Below are positions 10,715 to 18,516 of a stretch of 64,000 nucleotides of DNA, in pieces. A program made the position numbers and the translations under genes. This DNA is from an uncultured Fibrobacter sp. Its GTDB lineage: Bacteria > Fibrobacterota > Fibrobacteria > Fibrobacterales > Fibrobacteraceae. Under the pieces are notes generated by a model. It saw only the letters and a program-made list of their open reading frames with translations. It made no database searches and was not told the DNA's origin. The stretch spans positions 186,001-250,000 of the forward strand of contig NZ_CAMVDO010000002.1 of NCBI RefSeq assembly GCF_947166265.1. Reading direction: 5' to 3'. How positions within the stretch are numbered: position 1 is the first letter of the stretch; every line of letters begins with the position of its first letter.

Positions 10715-10743
10715 ATTATCGTTCAAAAATGGCGTTTTGTCAA
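10715..10743 (-). promoter_or_regulatory. Sigma-70 type promoter of recCBD
   Basis: Read on the minus strand: TTGACA (10738-10743), 17 bp, GATAAT (10715-10720). The -35 is perfect, the -10 has five of six consensus bases and the spacing is ideal. It overlaps the stop codon of the upstream DnaB-like gene and would start transcription about 30 nt before the recC ATG. recCBD can therefore be expressed constitutively, with possible extra read-through from the inducible promoter at 12112. Confidence 0.75.
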
Positions 10744-12089
10744 AAATTAGGTGTAAATCCCCTCTTGCGCGTAAAATGCAGGGGAATGTTTTTCGTAGAA
10801 TTGTCCGCAATCTTTATGATGGCAAGTTCCGCCTTGTCGCAGTCTTCATCGCGGTGGGTGCGCGTGTAGGCGCGGTCAAGCAGCCACACGGCATCGGCCT
10901 CTTGCGTAACGCCAGGGACTTCGATAAAGTCGGACAGCTGGGGACGTTCCTGTTCGGCAGAGTTTTTTCGGCTTAGCGGGCAGAGAAGTAGAATCGAAAT
11001 ATGTAATTCCATGGCAAGATTTTTAAGCGTCCAGATCGCCATCCTTAGGGATTCTGTCCTGTTTACACTAGATCGAACTTTCAGCAAATGCAGGTAATCG
11101 ATTATTAGAACATCCAGTACCTTAAGTTGTTTGTAAAGTCTCGCTTTTTGCGCAAGTTCAGTAAGACTCATATCAGCAGCGTCTTCTATTCGTAAATGCG
11201 AATGGATCATTTCACCCACCGCGGTCACAAGCATTTGGGTCTCGGTTTTATCAAGGGAATCCACGCGAATTTTACAGTAGTCCACATTCGCCCGCTGGCA
11301 AAGGAGTTGTTCGCCACGTTGCACACCGCTATTGTCTAGGTTGAAATAAACGACGCCCTTGCCGTCATCCAACGCTACGTTTTCCGCAACGTTCAGCGCA
11401 AACGTTTTCATTCCAATTCCCGGTCGCGCCGCAAGAACCGTCAACTCCCCTCGGCGAAAGCGACTTGACCAGTCCGCCTTTCCCTTGTAGAAGTTTTCCA
11501 TTTCGGCCTGTAGTTTTTTCAGTTGCCCGATTTTTTGCGGCAGGAACTTTTCGAGGCATTTCTTTTGTTTCACAAAAATTTTGTGGATAGCCGATTCAAG
11601 AGAAAGGGGCTCCATCAGCAGAGCCGCACACTGTGCATCGCCAGACTGTTCGTCAAGTTGCTTTTGCGCATACTCGTCAAATTCATGCCAAATGCTGGGT
11701 TTCGGGAACCATTCCGCAATGCTCGTGAGCGCAAACTTATGCGTATCCTGCAACATTCCGCGTTTTTTCGCAGCGTTTTCTACGCCGTCTTTATCAAGAA
11801 CCGCGACAATCGTCCGCATCGTTTCGTAAGCGTGGATAGTCCGCGTCATTTTGTCAAGCGCAACCGCCTTGGCAGTGGAATTTTCGTCAATGCCTTCAGC
11901 AGGCGGAAATTCTTTTTCTGCAGGGGCATACGCCGGATCGAAATCACCACAGTCGTCTTCAAAAACCAAATCTAACGAATCGCATAAATAGCCATGAAAT
12001 TCGCGTACGTAATTGTAGTAGCGGAAGGCTACGGCCATTTCCTTTTCGGCCAGTGCCTCGAAACTGTCTGTCATCTTGTCTTCGAACAT
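10740..12089 (-). CDS. DnaB-like helicase paralogue with altered Walker A
   Basis: 449 aa. The C-terminal half is a RecA-fold domain of DnaB type: ELTVLAARPGIGMKTFALN at about residues 215-233, Walker B LDVLIIDYLHLL, and the late motif RPQLSDFIEVPGVTQEADAV. In DnaB the P-loop reads ARPxMGKT; here it is ARPGIGMKT, so Met occupies the catalytic Lys position and Lys-Thr are shifted by one. The N-terminal 200 residues do not resemble the usual DnaB N-domain. The ATG at 12089 is chosen because GGAG lies 6 nt upstream and because the promoter -10 is at 12112; an in-frame ATG at 12134 would lie within the promoter. Probably not the main replicative helicase. It sits directly ahead of recCBD. Confidence 0.78.
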   Translation of the reverse strand: MFEDKMTDSFEALAEKEMAVAFRYYNYVREFHGYLCDSLDLVFEDDCGDFDPAYAPAEKEFPPAEGIDENSTAKAVALDKMTRTIHAYETMRTIVAVLDKDGVENAAKKRGMLQDTHKFALTSIAEWFPKPSIWHEFDEYAQKQLDEQSGDAQCAALLMEPLSLESAIHKIFVKQKKCLEKFLPQKIGQLKKLQAEMENFYKGKADWSSRFRRGELTVLAARPGIGMKTFALNVAENVALDDGKGVVYFNLDNSGVQRGEQLLCQRANVDYCKIRVDSLDKTETQMLVTAVGEMIHSHLRIEDAADMSLTELAQKARLYKQLKVLDVLIIDYLHLLKVRSSVNRTESLRMAIWTLKNLAMELHISILLLCPLSRKNSAEQERPQLSDFIEVPGVTQEADAVWLLDRAYTRTHRDEDCDKAELAIIKIADNSTKNIPLHFTRKRGFTPNF

Positions 12090-12111
12090 AAAGAGCTCCT
12101 TTTTTCCTATA

Positions 12112-12144
12112 AATATATTTTGCACATACGACAATTAGAGACGC
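12112..12144 (-). promoter_or_regulatory. WYL/PafBC-type promoter of the DnaB-like gene
   Basis: Minus strand: GCGTC-TCTAA-TTGTCG (12129-12144), 11 bp, TATATT (12112-12117). The arrangement TTGTCR-N11-TAnnnT equals the mycobacterial RecA-independent damage promoter (tTGTCRGTG-N8-TAnnnT). Transcription would start near 12105, giving a leader of about 16 nt that contains GGAG. The same element recurs at 15340, 22437, 24449 and 34018. Confidence 0.7.
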
Positions 12145-12158
12145 ATTCGATGCAGGAA

Positions 12159-13427
12159 CTATTCGCCTTTGGGGATGTATGTGACTCGGTTCCGTTTCAG
12201 TTCCTTGATCCATTTGCTGTTGGCGTCATAGGCGGACTTGCCGCATAGCACCCACAGAACATCGATGGGGCGTTTGGTATTGAACTTTGGCGGTGGAGCG
12301 TAACCGTCGCTAAAGTAGATGAGGCCGTCATATTCAGGGTGTGCGCAGTAGTAGTCGGCGGCAGGCTGAAAACTTGTACCGCCGCGACCCATGACTTTCA
12401 CCGTTTTGCATACTTTTTTTAACGGTTCTGGTTCGCCTTGAATTTTAGCATCGAACTGCAAAACATCCAATTTCTCAATGCCGTATTTGAAAAGTCGGTT
12501 AATCACCGAGAAAAAGAAGGATAGACTTTTGTCGGTCACGGAACCGCTCACATCAACTGCAATCAGCAAGTTCGTCGAAAGTTCGTAGCGGCTACCCATG
12601 GCATCAAAACCGAAACGACGATTCGGGCGCATACGCGTAAGGCGACGCTTACTTGAAATGACCGAAGTCTTGAACAGGCTCAACATTTTGCGGTAATCCA
12701 TGTCGACTTTCAGGCTCGCCTTGATAATACTCTGCAATTTACCCGAAATGGAGCCCCACTTGTTACCCGCTTCGGCAACTTCGATAAATCCATTTATGTC
12801 ACAACAGGACTCTTCATCTTCGTTCCAAAGTTCTGAAATCTGCGAATCTCGTACATCCTGCGCATTCGACTTTGTTTGAGCATCGCGAGAGACGCCGCCA
12901 TTATTCTCGCCACCTTTGCCATCGGCGGCGCATTCTCCTAGCTCGCCGACGCAGCCTTCGCCAGCATCACCCTCACTATAAGAGTCATGCTCGCCCAAAG
13001 CCCCGCCCATCGGCACCGACATTTCCTTGAGCAGAGCGTAATACTCCTCGAAACACAGCCCGCTAGGCAAATCTAGCTCCGCGCCGTTCATTTGAGCCTT
13101 TACATCTCGCGACACCTCATATACATCAGCAATCGTGACATTGCTCGCTCGCGTCAGTAACGATTTCACAGCAAAAGGAGGCTGCCGCTGATACGGGTGC
13201 TTGAGCAAAATGCGCAACATCTCCACTTTCAGAAATTCCGTCAGCGCCGCATCCGTTACATTCGCCAAAATTTCGGGAACGAATTCAACCTTCCTGTTTC
13301 CTGTTCGCATTGGCACGGTCAGCGACTCATTCTCGCGGAATTCGTGACTGCAAAACACCGCAAACAACAGCGGTTCCGTCAGGAACCACCGTTCACCAAT
13401 TTTTCTAATCCGCTCTATAACGCTCAT
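12159..13427 (-). CDS. VWA-like metallopeptidase-type protein (DUF2201 family)
   Basis: 422 aa. The C-terminal third is a von Willebrand A-like domain with a MIDAS start LLIAVDVSGSV near residue 290 and the distal motif VMGRGGTSFQPA. The N-terminal region (SLTVPMRTGNRKVEF..., LRILLKHPYQR) fits the DUF2201 putative metallopeptidase-like domain. A Gly/Glu/Asp-rich low-complexity linker lies at about 145-200. Partnership of VWA proteins with MoxR-type AAA ATPases is well known, and the MoxR gene lies immediately upstream (89-bp gap holding a short REP-like repeat). The pair probably acts as a chaperone or remodelling machine; the target is unknown. Most likely transcribed from the promoter at 15340. 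Confidence 0.75.
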   Translation of the reverse strand: MSVIERIRKIGERWFLTEPLLFAVFCSHEFRENESLTVPMRTGNRKVEFVPEILANVTDAALTEFLKVEMLRILLKHPYQRQPPFAVKSLLTRASNVTIADVYEVSRDVKAQMNGAELDLPSGLCFEEYYALLKEMSVPMGGALGEHDSYSEGDAGEGCVGELGECAADGKGGENNGGVSRDAQTKSNAQDVRDSQISELWNEDEESCCDINGFIEVAEAGNKWGSISGKLQSIIKASLKVDMDYRKMLSLFKTSVISSKRRLTRMRPNRRFGFDAMGSRYELSTNLLIAVDVSGSVTDKSLSFFFSVINRLFKYGIEKLDVLQFDAKIQGEPEPLKKVCKTVKVMGRGGTSFQPAADYYCAHPEYDGLIYFSDGYAPPPKFNTKRPIDVLWVLCGKSAYDANSKWIKELKRNRVTYIPKGE

Positions 13428-13462
13428 ATTGTAACCGATTATTCCATTTTTACATAATTCAA

Positions 13463-13516
13463 GTAGAGATTGCCGCGTCGCTACGCTCTAGAGTCGGTTC
13501 GGCATGCTCACCGACC
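13463..13516. repeat. REP-like repeat fragment between MoxR and VWA genes
   Basis: Contains GTCGCTACGCTCTAGAG followed by CGGTTCGGCATGCTCACCGA. The latter is a diverged copy of the GGTTCGACAAGCTCACC type repeat found elsewhere in the window (45.7, 52.9 kb). It separates the two genes of an otherwise tight operon. Confidence 0.4.
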
Positions 13517-14587
13517 TTAAATTGACTTGACAAACGCCGTAATTTTCTGGTACAATTCAGGACAATGCATAATCACAAATGACATCGTCGATGGATACAG
13601 CGAAGAGGAATATTGGCTTACAAAATGCGCCTGCGCCTCGCGGAACTTTTCACCCGAAAGGAATTCAAAATAAGCGGCAAAGTTTTTCGTGACCTTCGCG
13701 GCATCCTTTTCGTCATAGCCCTTCGTCTCAATAAAGCGGAAAATCGATTCGTTTACGGCGGCAAGCTCCGGCGTTATACACTTTTTAAGCGCTGTCTTCT
13801 GTTTCGCGAAATCGCCAAGCAGAATTTCCTTCGCGCTAGGCAAGTGTTTCTGATTAATTACCGCAAAGAACTTGGAAGCGGCAGGCATCCCGACAATGCC
13901 TGCAATCACCGTTTTCAGAAGCGGAGTCACCTCGTTCTTCTGCAGCACCTTCGACATGCGTTCCCATCCGCGGCGGTCGGGAGACTTTTCGAGTCCCTGG
14001 TCCTCGCGAGTAAAGGCGGCCCCGTCAAGCATTTCCGGGTTTTCAGAGATAAAATCGATTACGCGGCTATCCAATCCCGCCTTCGACGCCCACAGCAGCC
14101 ATTCCTGCACGGTGGGCTTGAATTCGTAGATATTGAAGCGACTCACGAGAGCAGGATCCAAATCGGTCAGCTGGTATTCTTCGCCATCGTTCACCGCGCT
14201 AATCACACGCGAGCCTTCGGGCAACTTACGGCCCGCAAGCATACGGTTCAACGTCAAATCCATAATGGTCTGCAACACCTCGGGACGGGCGCGGTTCAGT
14301 TCATCCAAGAACAGCACCACAGGCTTGCCGTCGGTCGGAAACCAGTATGGCGGCATAAACAGAGTTTTTCCTGTCGTCTCGTCAAGTCGCGGAAGCCCAA
14401 TCAGGTCGCCGGGATCGCTCATCTGCCCCAAAAACAGAATCACCACGCGTTCGCCGCGAGCCGTAAAGAACTTTTCCAGAATCTGCGATTTGCCGATTCC
14501 GTGTTTGCCCGTGAGCATAATGTTCTGCGATGCAGGAGTTGCAGCCAACAAACTTTCCAGTTCCCGCGCATTAATTTTTACCGACAT
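13517..14587 (-). CDS. MoxR-family AAA+ ATPase
   Basis: 356 aa. Walker A GKHGIGKS lies at about residues 29-36, Walker B VVLFLDELNRA near 93-103, sensor-1-like VISAVNDGEEY near 130, and the family hallmark LDPALVSRFNIYEF near 145-158. MoxR ATPases work with VWA-domain partners to remodel or activate protein targets; such a partner is the next gene. The start at 14587 is preferred over the GTG two codons earlier because GAGG lies 5 nt before this ATG. It is separated from the upstream hypothetical gene by 8 bp, so the three genes form one unit from the promoter at 15340. The C-terminal 130 residues are not recognised. Confidence 0.85.
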   Translation of the reverse strand: MSVKINARELESLLAATPASQNIMLTGKHGIGKSQILEKFFTARGERVVILFLGQMSDPGDLIGLPRLDETTGKTLFMPPYWFPTDGKPVVLFLDELNRARPEVLQTIMDLTLNRMLAGRKLPEGSRVISAVNDGEEYQLTDLDPALVSRFNIYEFKPTVQEWLLWASKAGLDSRVIDFISENPEMLDGAAFTREDQGLEKSPDRRGWERMSKVLQKNEVTPLLKTVIAGIVGMPAASKFFAVINQKHLPSAKEILLGDFAKQKTALKKCITPELAAVNESIFRFIETKGYDEKDAAKVTKNFAAYFEFLSGEKFREAQAHFVSQYSSSLYPSTMSFVIMHCPELYQKITAFVKSI

Positions 14588-14595
14588 AACCACCT

Positions 14596-15315
14596 CTAAT
14601 TTTTCAAAAATTCCTTTGTCATCGAAATGTCCACGGGGAACGGCATCGTTTCAAGCATACGTTCAATGTTTTTGAGCATCTCGAGCATAATGGGGATTCG
14701 CTTTGCAAAATTTTTATCGTTCAGCGAAATTTCTACCATCCGTTTCTGGGCCAATTCGACCCGAAGCAAGAAATATTTTCCCCTATCCGCCAAATCCCAT
14801 TCGTAACCCAATTGCGACATCATCTGGGCAACGCATGTTTTCAGGCTCAACCTCGCCATTTCCTTAAGCTTGGCGTTCTTCTCAAATTCGATTTTCTTCT
14901 TTTCGAGCGCAACAAGATGCGCAGGAAAATTGTTGACGAAATCCTCTATGTTTTTCATAGTCCGCGATAAGTCGCAGGTGTCGACCTGATGAGAGAAAGG
15001 GGCGACGCCATCGGTGTTAAAATGCACATAATACAGCGAAGACGCCAGAACAAATTCAACAGATGCCCCCGCATCTAGCGAAAAGACAATCCTGATTCCG
15101 CTTATTTTGTCGCCCGGCTGGACAATTTTCCCTTTCCCCGACCGCAATATATTGCAATTGCAATCTGGATGTCTCGTTTTCATGTCGTTATACATGCCAA
15201 GGACCTCCCCCTCGGAAGGCGCACACCCTCGCTCTCCGGGAACAAGAATCCCGCGCACCAGTTTTTCCCAGTACTTGCGGGCCTCCTGTTCAAAAGTTTG
15301 CTTTTTAAAAAACAT
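14596..15315 (-). CDS. Hypothetical protein, first gene of the MoxR/VWA operon
   Basis: 239 aa, no family recognised. The sequence is soluble-looking, with a charged N-terminus (MFFKKQTFEQEARKYWEKLV), a CNCN motif near residue 53, a central beta-rich stretch (SLDAGASVEFVLASSLYYVHF) and a Lys/Glu-rich segment near 140-155 that could form a helix or short coiled coil. No signal peptide or membrane segment. AAGGAAGG precedes the ATG by 5 nt. As leader gene of a MoxR-VWA unit driven by a damage-type promoter, it is a candidate client or adaptor of that ATPase; this is inference from context only. Confidence 0.7.
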   Translation of the reverse strand: MFFKKQTFEQEARKYWEKLVRGILVPGERGCAPSEGEVLGMYNDMKTRHPDCNCNILRSGKGKIVQPGDKISGIRIVFSLDAGASVEFVLASSLYYVHFNTDGVAPFSHQVDTCDLSRTMKNIEDFVNNFPAHLVALEKKKIEFEKNAKLKEMARLSLKTCVAQMMSQLGYEWDLADRGKYFLLRVELAQKRMVEISLNDKNFAKRIPIMLEMLKNIERMLETMPFPVDISMTKEFLKN

Positions 15316-15339
15316 ACAGTCCTTCCTTTTTCACTCTAT

Positions 15340-15372
15340 AATATAGCATTCACTTGCGACAAATAACGACGC
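15340..15372 (-). promoter_or_regulatory. WYL/PafBC-type promoter of the hypothetical-MoxR-VWA operon
   Basis: Minus strand: GCGTC-GTTAT-TTGTCG (15357-15372), 11 bp, TATATT (15340-15345). Same element and spacing as at 12112. The leader to the ATG at 15315 would be about 18 nt and holds AAGGAAGG. Confidence 0.7.
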
Positions 15373-15393
15373 AAACAGCATCGACGCTAAGAA

Positions 15394-15408
15394 CGACAAA
15401 TAATGTCA
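15394..15408. promoter_or_regulatory. Second operator-like site upstream of the 15340 promoter
   Basis: CGACAAATAATGTCA is an inverted GAC-N7-GTC site identical in core to the one at 34035. No -10 hexamer lies 11 bp from it, so it is not itself a promoter. It is centred about 37 bp upstream of the 15357 element and could bind a second regulator dimer. It ends right before the stop codon of the neighbouring gene. Confidence 0.45.
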
Positions 15409-15409
15409 T

Positions 15410-16069
15410 TTACTGCCTTTCCTGATACTCCCGCAGTTTCAATTCCGAAATCATCTTTTCCAGGCTGCAGAGTTCGTTCACCTTGCCGAAAACCCCCGAA
15501 GTAAAAGCCTGCGAGACCGCAGCTTCTTCGCTGTCGAGGGCATTCCGCACTTGCCGAACATAGTCACCAAAGGGTCTGCTCCGGATTCCGTGAATTTCGT
15601 TCTTGCAATGCGGACAAACGGCTCCGGCGACACTCATTCCCGTAAGCGGCGAACCACCGAAGGAGCGAATGTAGGCGGTATTCCCGCAACTGCAATCCAC
15701 CTTGTACGTCGCCATATCCCAAATGCCGAGAAGCGCACCCAGCGTGATATTGACCGTAACAGGAACCCCCGCGGCACAGAATTTCCTTCGCATCGCAATC
15801 GGGCCGATGTAGGCACCTCCACCACGCAACGCATAATGCGCATCGATCTTTGCATACCGAGGCGTATTCATGATTTCGTCACGGTGTCGCATGATCAAGT
15901 CGAGATTGTCAAACAGCAACTTGCGCTTACGCTCGTCGCGTTCCTTGTTTATCTCAAAAATCTTTTGCGATTCCATATTGTCGAGGGATTCGTCTTCGCC
16001 CTCGATGTACGCCTTCGCATCCATACGCCTGCTAAACAGCGCAAAACCTTCCTGTATCTTTACAGCCAT
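15410..16069 (-). CDS. Hypothetical zinc-ribbon protein (paralogue of the next gene)
   Basis: 219 aa. A four-cysteine set, CSC near residue 125 and CPHC near 150, suggests a zinc ribbon. Around it are the conserved blocks LDLIMRHRDEIMNTPRY, IDAHYALRGGGAYIG and GNTAYIRSFGGSPLTG. The same blocks occur in the gene upstream (16086-16820), so the two arose by duplication. No signal peptide. GGAGG lies 7 nt before the ATG at 16069; the gap to the upstream gene is 16 bp. Function unknown; the HxxEI/TPRYxxIDAHY block gives no recognisable enzyme family. Confidence 0.7.
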   Translation of the reverse strand: MAVKIQEGFALFSRRMDAKAYIEGEDESLDNMESQKIFEINKERDERKRKLLFDNLDLIMRHRDEIMNTPRYAKIDAHYALRGGGAYIGPIAMRRKFCAAGVPVTVNITLGALLGIWDMATYKVDCSCGNTAYIRSFGGSPLTGMSVAGAVCPHCKNEIHGIRSRPFGDYVRQVRNALDSEEAAVSQAFTSGVFGKVNELCSLEKMISELKLREYQERQ

Positions 16070-16085
16070 AATTAGACCTCCGTTT

Positions 16086-16820
16086 TTAAGCCTTTATTGC
16101 CTCTTCGAGTTCCTTCTGCCAAAATTCCTGCAGCAGAGTCTCGATATTGCAGACTTCACCGTCGCCCTTGAAATCACTCGCAATCTTCGGGTCTAGCCAA
16201 TTACCCTCGGCAACCTTCTTCTGGTATTCCACTTCGGCAACGGTCCACTTGGCGATAAGATTCTTCACCACCATTTCGATATCCTCGTTCAGCTTTCCCG
16301 CCGCAAAGAAGTGGTACTTGCCGAAACTACGGTTCTTGACATGGATTTCCGCCTTGCACTTGGGGCATATCGCCGATGCGTTCGACCCGCCCGAAAGCGG
16401 GGACCCGACAAAGCGCCGAATAACAGCAGTCTCCCCGCACCGGCACGCGACGCGGAACTGGCCTGTTTCCCAGATTTTGAGCAAGGTACCCAGCTTGAGA
16501 TTGAACGTGATAAGCGTCCCCGCGATGTTGATCCGCCTTGAGGTGCAGAGCCTGCCGACATAGCAGCCGCCGCCCTCCAGCAGGTAATGGGCATCAATGT
16601 TCGCATAGCGGGGCGTCGCGATGATTTCATCCTTATGCCTCATGATGAGGTCAAGGTTCTCGTAGAACAGGTTGTACTTGCGTTCGAACCGCTTTTCCTG
16701 GACATCGAGGAGTGCCTCCTGGTCCTTCTTTTCTTGTTTCTGGATTTCTCCGACAAGGAGCAAGCCTGCCTTCTGGCGCTTGCAGAACTGCGCAAACCCT
16801 TCTCTAATGATTTGGGACAT
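16086..16820 (-). CDS. Hypothetical zinc-ribbon protein (paralogue of 15410-16069)
   Basis: 244 aa from the ATG at 16820, chosen because AAAGGAG precedes it; an in-frame ATG at 16853 has no such site. It shares with its neighbour the blocks NLDLIMRHKDEIIATPRY, NIDAHYLLEGGGCYVG, the CRCG / ICPKCKAEIH zinc-ribbon cysteines and VIRRFVGSPLSGG. The C-terminal 60 residues differ and look helical. Probably heads a two-gene unit. No promoter of the TTGTCG-N11-TATATT type was found upstream, unlike most neighbours. Function not recognised. Confidence 0.7.
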   Translation of the reverse strand: MSQIIREGFAQFCKRQKAGLLLVGEIQKQEKKDQEALLDVQEKRFERKYNLFYENLDLIMRHKDEIIATPRYANIDAHYLLEGGGCYVGRLCTSRRINIAGTLITFNLKLGTLLKIWETGQFRVACRCGETAVIRRFVGSPLSGGSNASAICPKCKAEIHVKNRSFGKYHFFAAGKLNEDIEMVVKNLIAKWTVAEVEYQKKVAEGNWLDPKIASDFKGDGEVCNIETLLQEFWQKELEEAIKA

Positions 16821-16966
16821 AAAAATCTCCTTTTTTGCCTTTTTTACCACCATTTTGACGAAAAATGCCGCTTTTTACCACTTTTCGTCTCCTCTGGCGA
16901 CCTTGTTTATGCATACATATCAATATGCGCATAAATATTATCGGAAGACAAGGAGATTTTGTAAAA

Positions 16967-16993
16967 GGATTGTCAAAAAAATTTTGACAATCC
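16967..16993. repeat. Perfect 12-bp inverted repeat
   Basis: GGATTGTCAAAA, a 3-base AAA loop, then its exact complement. It lies between the divergently placed ends of the BspA-like gene (3') and the zinc-ribbon pair (5'). It could be an operator, or a weak AT-rich terminator for the BspA-like gene; no T-run follows on the minus strand. Nothing else was recognised in 16854-17039 apart from a repeated TTTTTACCAC at 16840 and 16872. Confidence 0.55.
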
Positions 16994-17039
16994 TATTCTA
17001 TTTTGTGAAACAGCCGTTTTTTTGTAGGTTTTCGATAGA

Positions 17040-18338
17040 TTACTTTTTGTACCACTTGGGGAGTTTGCCCAGTTTTTTCAATGCGGATTTTTCGAACATA
17101 TCGTCCATCCACGTATCACTAGACACGTTCCACTTGCTTATATTGCCGCTAAATTTGGATCTGAAGAACATACTTCTCATATCCTTGACTTTGGACACGT
17201 TCCACTTGCTAATGTCCCCGTCAAATTGAGAATCCATGAACATGTGTATCATTCTCGTCACGTTGGAAACATTCCACTTACTGATGTTGCCATTGAATTT
17301 AGAATTCTCGAACATGGCATACATGTCCTCGACTTTAGATACATTCCACTTGCTGATGTCGCCGTTGAATTTTGCGCTGTAGAACATATAAGGCATTTTT
17401 GTTACGTTGGACACGTTCCATTCGCTGATATCACCCTTGAATTCCGATTGGGCGAACATGCCAGTCATATCCGTTACCTTGGATACATTCCATTTACTGA
17501 TATCACCCTTGAATCGTGACCCCCTGAACATGCGATACATGTTGGTCACATTAGATACGTCCCACTTACTGATGTCACCATTAAAGGAATCTAAAATTCT
17601 GCTATCATTCCTTCTGTCATTAGCAGCAAACAATTCTGACATATCAGTCACCTTAGAAACATCAATGTCGTTCAGATCGCAATCATAGCCTCTGGACTTA
17701 ATTCGCGATTTGATTAGACTTTGCAGATGTTGTTTGTCCTTGGCAACAGTCATTTTTTGGGGTGCAGAAGCGACTTTATCCTTTGCAGGACTCTTAGAAC
17801 TTGAGGAAGCCGTTTTTGTCTTTTTCTTTTTGCTACTCGGCTTACCAAAGCTGTAAGCAGAATTTTTAAACATATCTGTTGTCATGACCCTAGGATGCAA
17901 AGTCCAATTGCTAATGTCATGATTAAATTGAGAATTCTGGAACATCCCCTTCATGAACAATACATTAGACACATCCCATTCGCTGATATCGCCATTGAAT
18001 TGAGAGCCACTAAACATGTACGCCATATCTTTAACTTTTGAAACGTTCCATTTGCTGATGTCACCATTAAAAGCTCCTGAAAGTCGCATTTCATCGAACA
18101 AGGTTGACATATCTTTCACTTGGGACACATCAATAAAATTCAGATCACATTCAAAGCCATATTTTTTTATAGCCTCTTCAACGAGAACCCTGAGATGATC
18201 CCCATTTTGAGCAACGACCTTTGCGGGAGCCTTGCGTGTTCTTTTCGCATTAGCACTTTTAGCAGTAGCTTTAAGCGCTTTGGTTAGCGCACTTTTTGGC
18301 ACTGTTACAACCTTTGGCATTTTGGCTTTCTTTTCCAT
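17040..18338 (-). CDS. BspA-family (DUF285) repeat protein without signal peptide
   Basis: 432 aa built from about ten copies of a roughly 24-residue repeat of the type FNGDISKWNVSKVTDMxxMF, the DUF285/BspA leucine-rich-like unit. Two blocks are visible, residues about 65-165 and 215-425. Each opens with a related cap (YGFECDLNFIDVSQVKDMS and RGYDCDLNDIDVSKVTDMS) and they are split by a Lys/Ser-rich linker. The N-terminal 45 residues are Lys/Ala-rich (KALKATAKSANAKRTRKAP) and no hydrophobic signal is present, unlike typical surface BspA proteins. AGGAGA stands 9 nt before the ATG. It may act inside the cell, perhaps binding nucleic acid or protein. The tandem repeats make length variation likely. 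Confidence 0.85.
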   Translation of the reverse strand: MEKKAKMPKVVTVPKSALTKALKATAKSANAKRTRKAPAKVVAQNGDHLRVLVEEAIKKYGFECDLNFIDVSQVKDMSTLFDEMRLSGAFNGDISKWNVSKVKDMAYMFSGSQFNGDISEWDVSNVLFMKGMFQNSQFNHDISNWTLHPRVMTTDMFKNSAYSFGKPSSKKKKTKTASSSSKSPAKDKVASAPQKMTVAKDKQHLQSLIKSRIKSRGYDCDLNDIDVSKVTDMSELFAANDRRNDSRILDSFNGDISKWDVSNVTNMYRMFRGSRFKGDISKWNVSKVTDMTGMFAQSEFKGDISEWNVSNVTKMPYMFYSAKFNGDISKWNVSKVEDMYAMFENSKFNGNISKWNVSNVTRMIHMFMDSQFDGDISKWNVSKVKDMRSMFFRSKFSGNISKWNVSSDTWMDDMFEKSALKKLGKLPKWYKK

Positions 18339-18516
18339 GGGAACTTTCTCCTATATATATTCACCTCTAAAAAAACATCATTTTTGAGAAAAAATCACAA
18401 GAAAGCACGTTTTGGGGAATAATATCCGCATGTACATAGAGCGGTTACTCTAGAAACATTGCCATATAGTACGGCAGTGTAACCATCAACTTCACGGCAG
18501 ATCGATATGATTCTAT

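Noticed and set aside
12090-12134. Longer start for the DnaB-like protein
   Set aside because: The added ATG lies upstream of the promoter -10 and has no ribosome-binding site; GGAG precedes the ATG at 12089.
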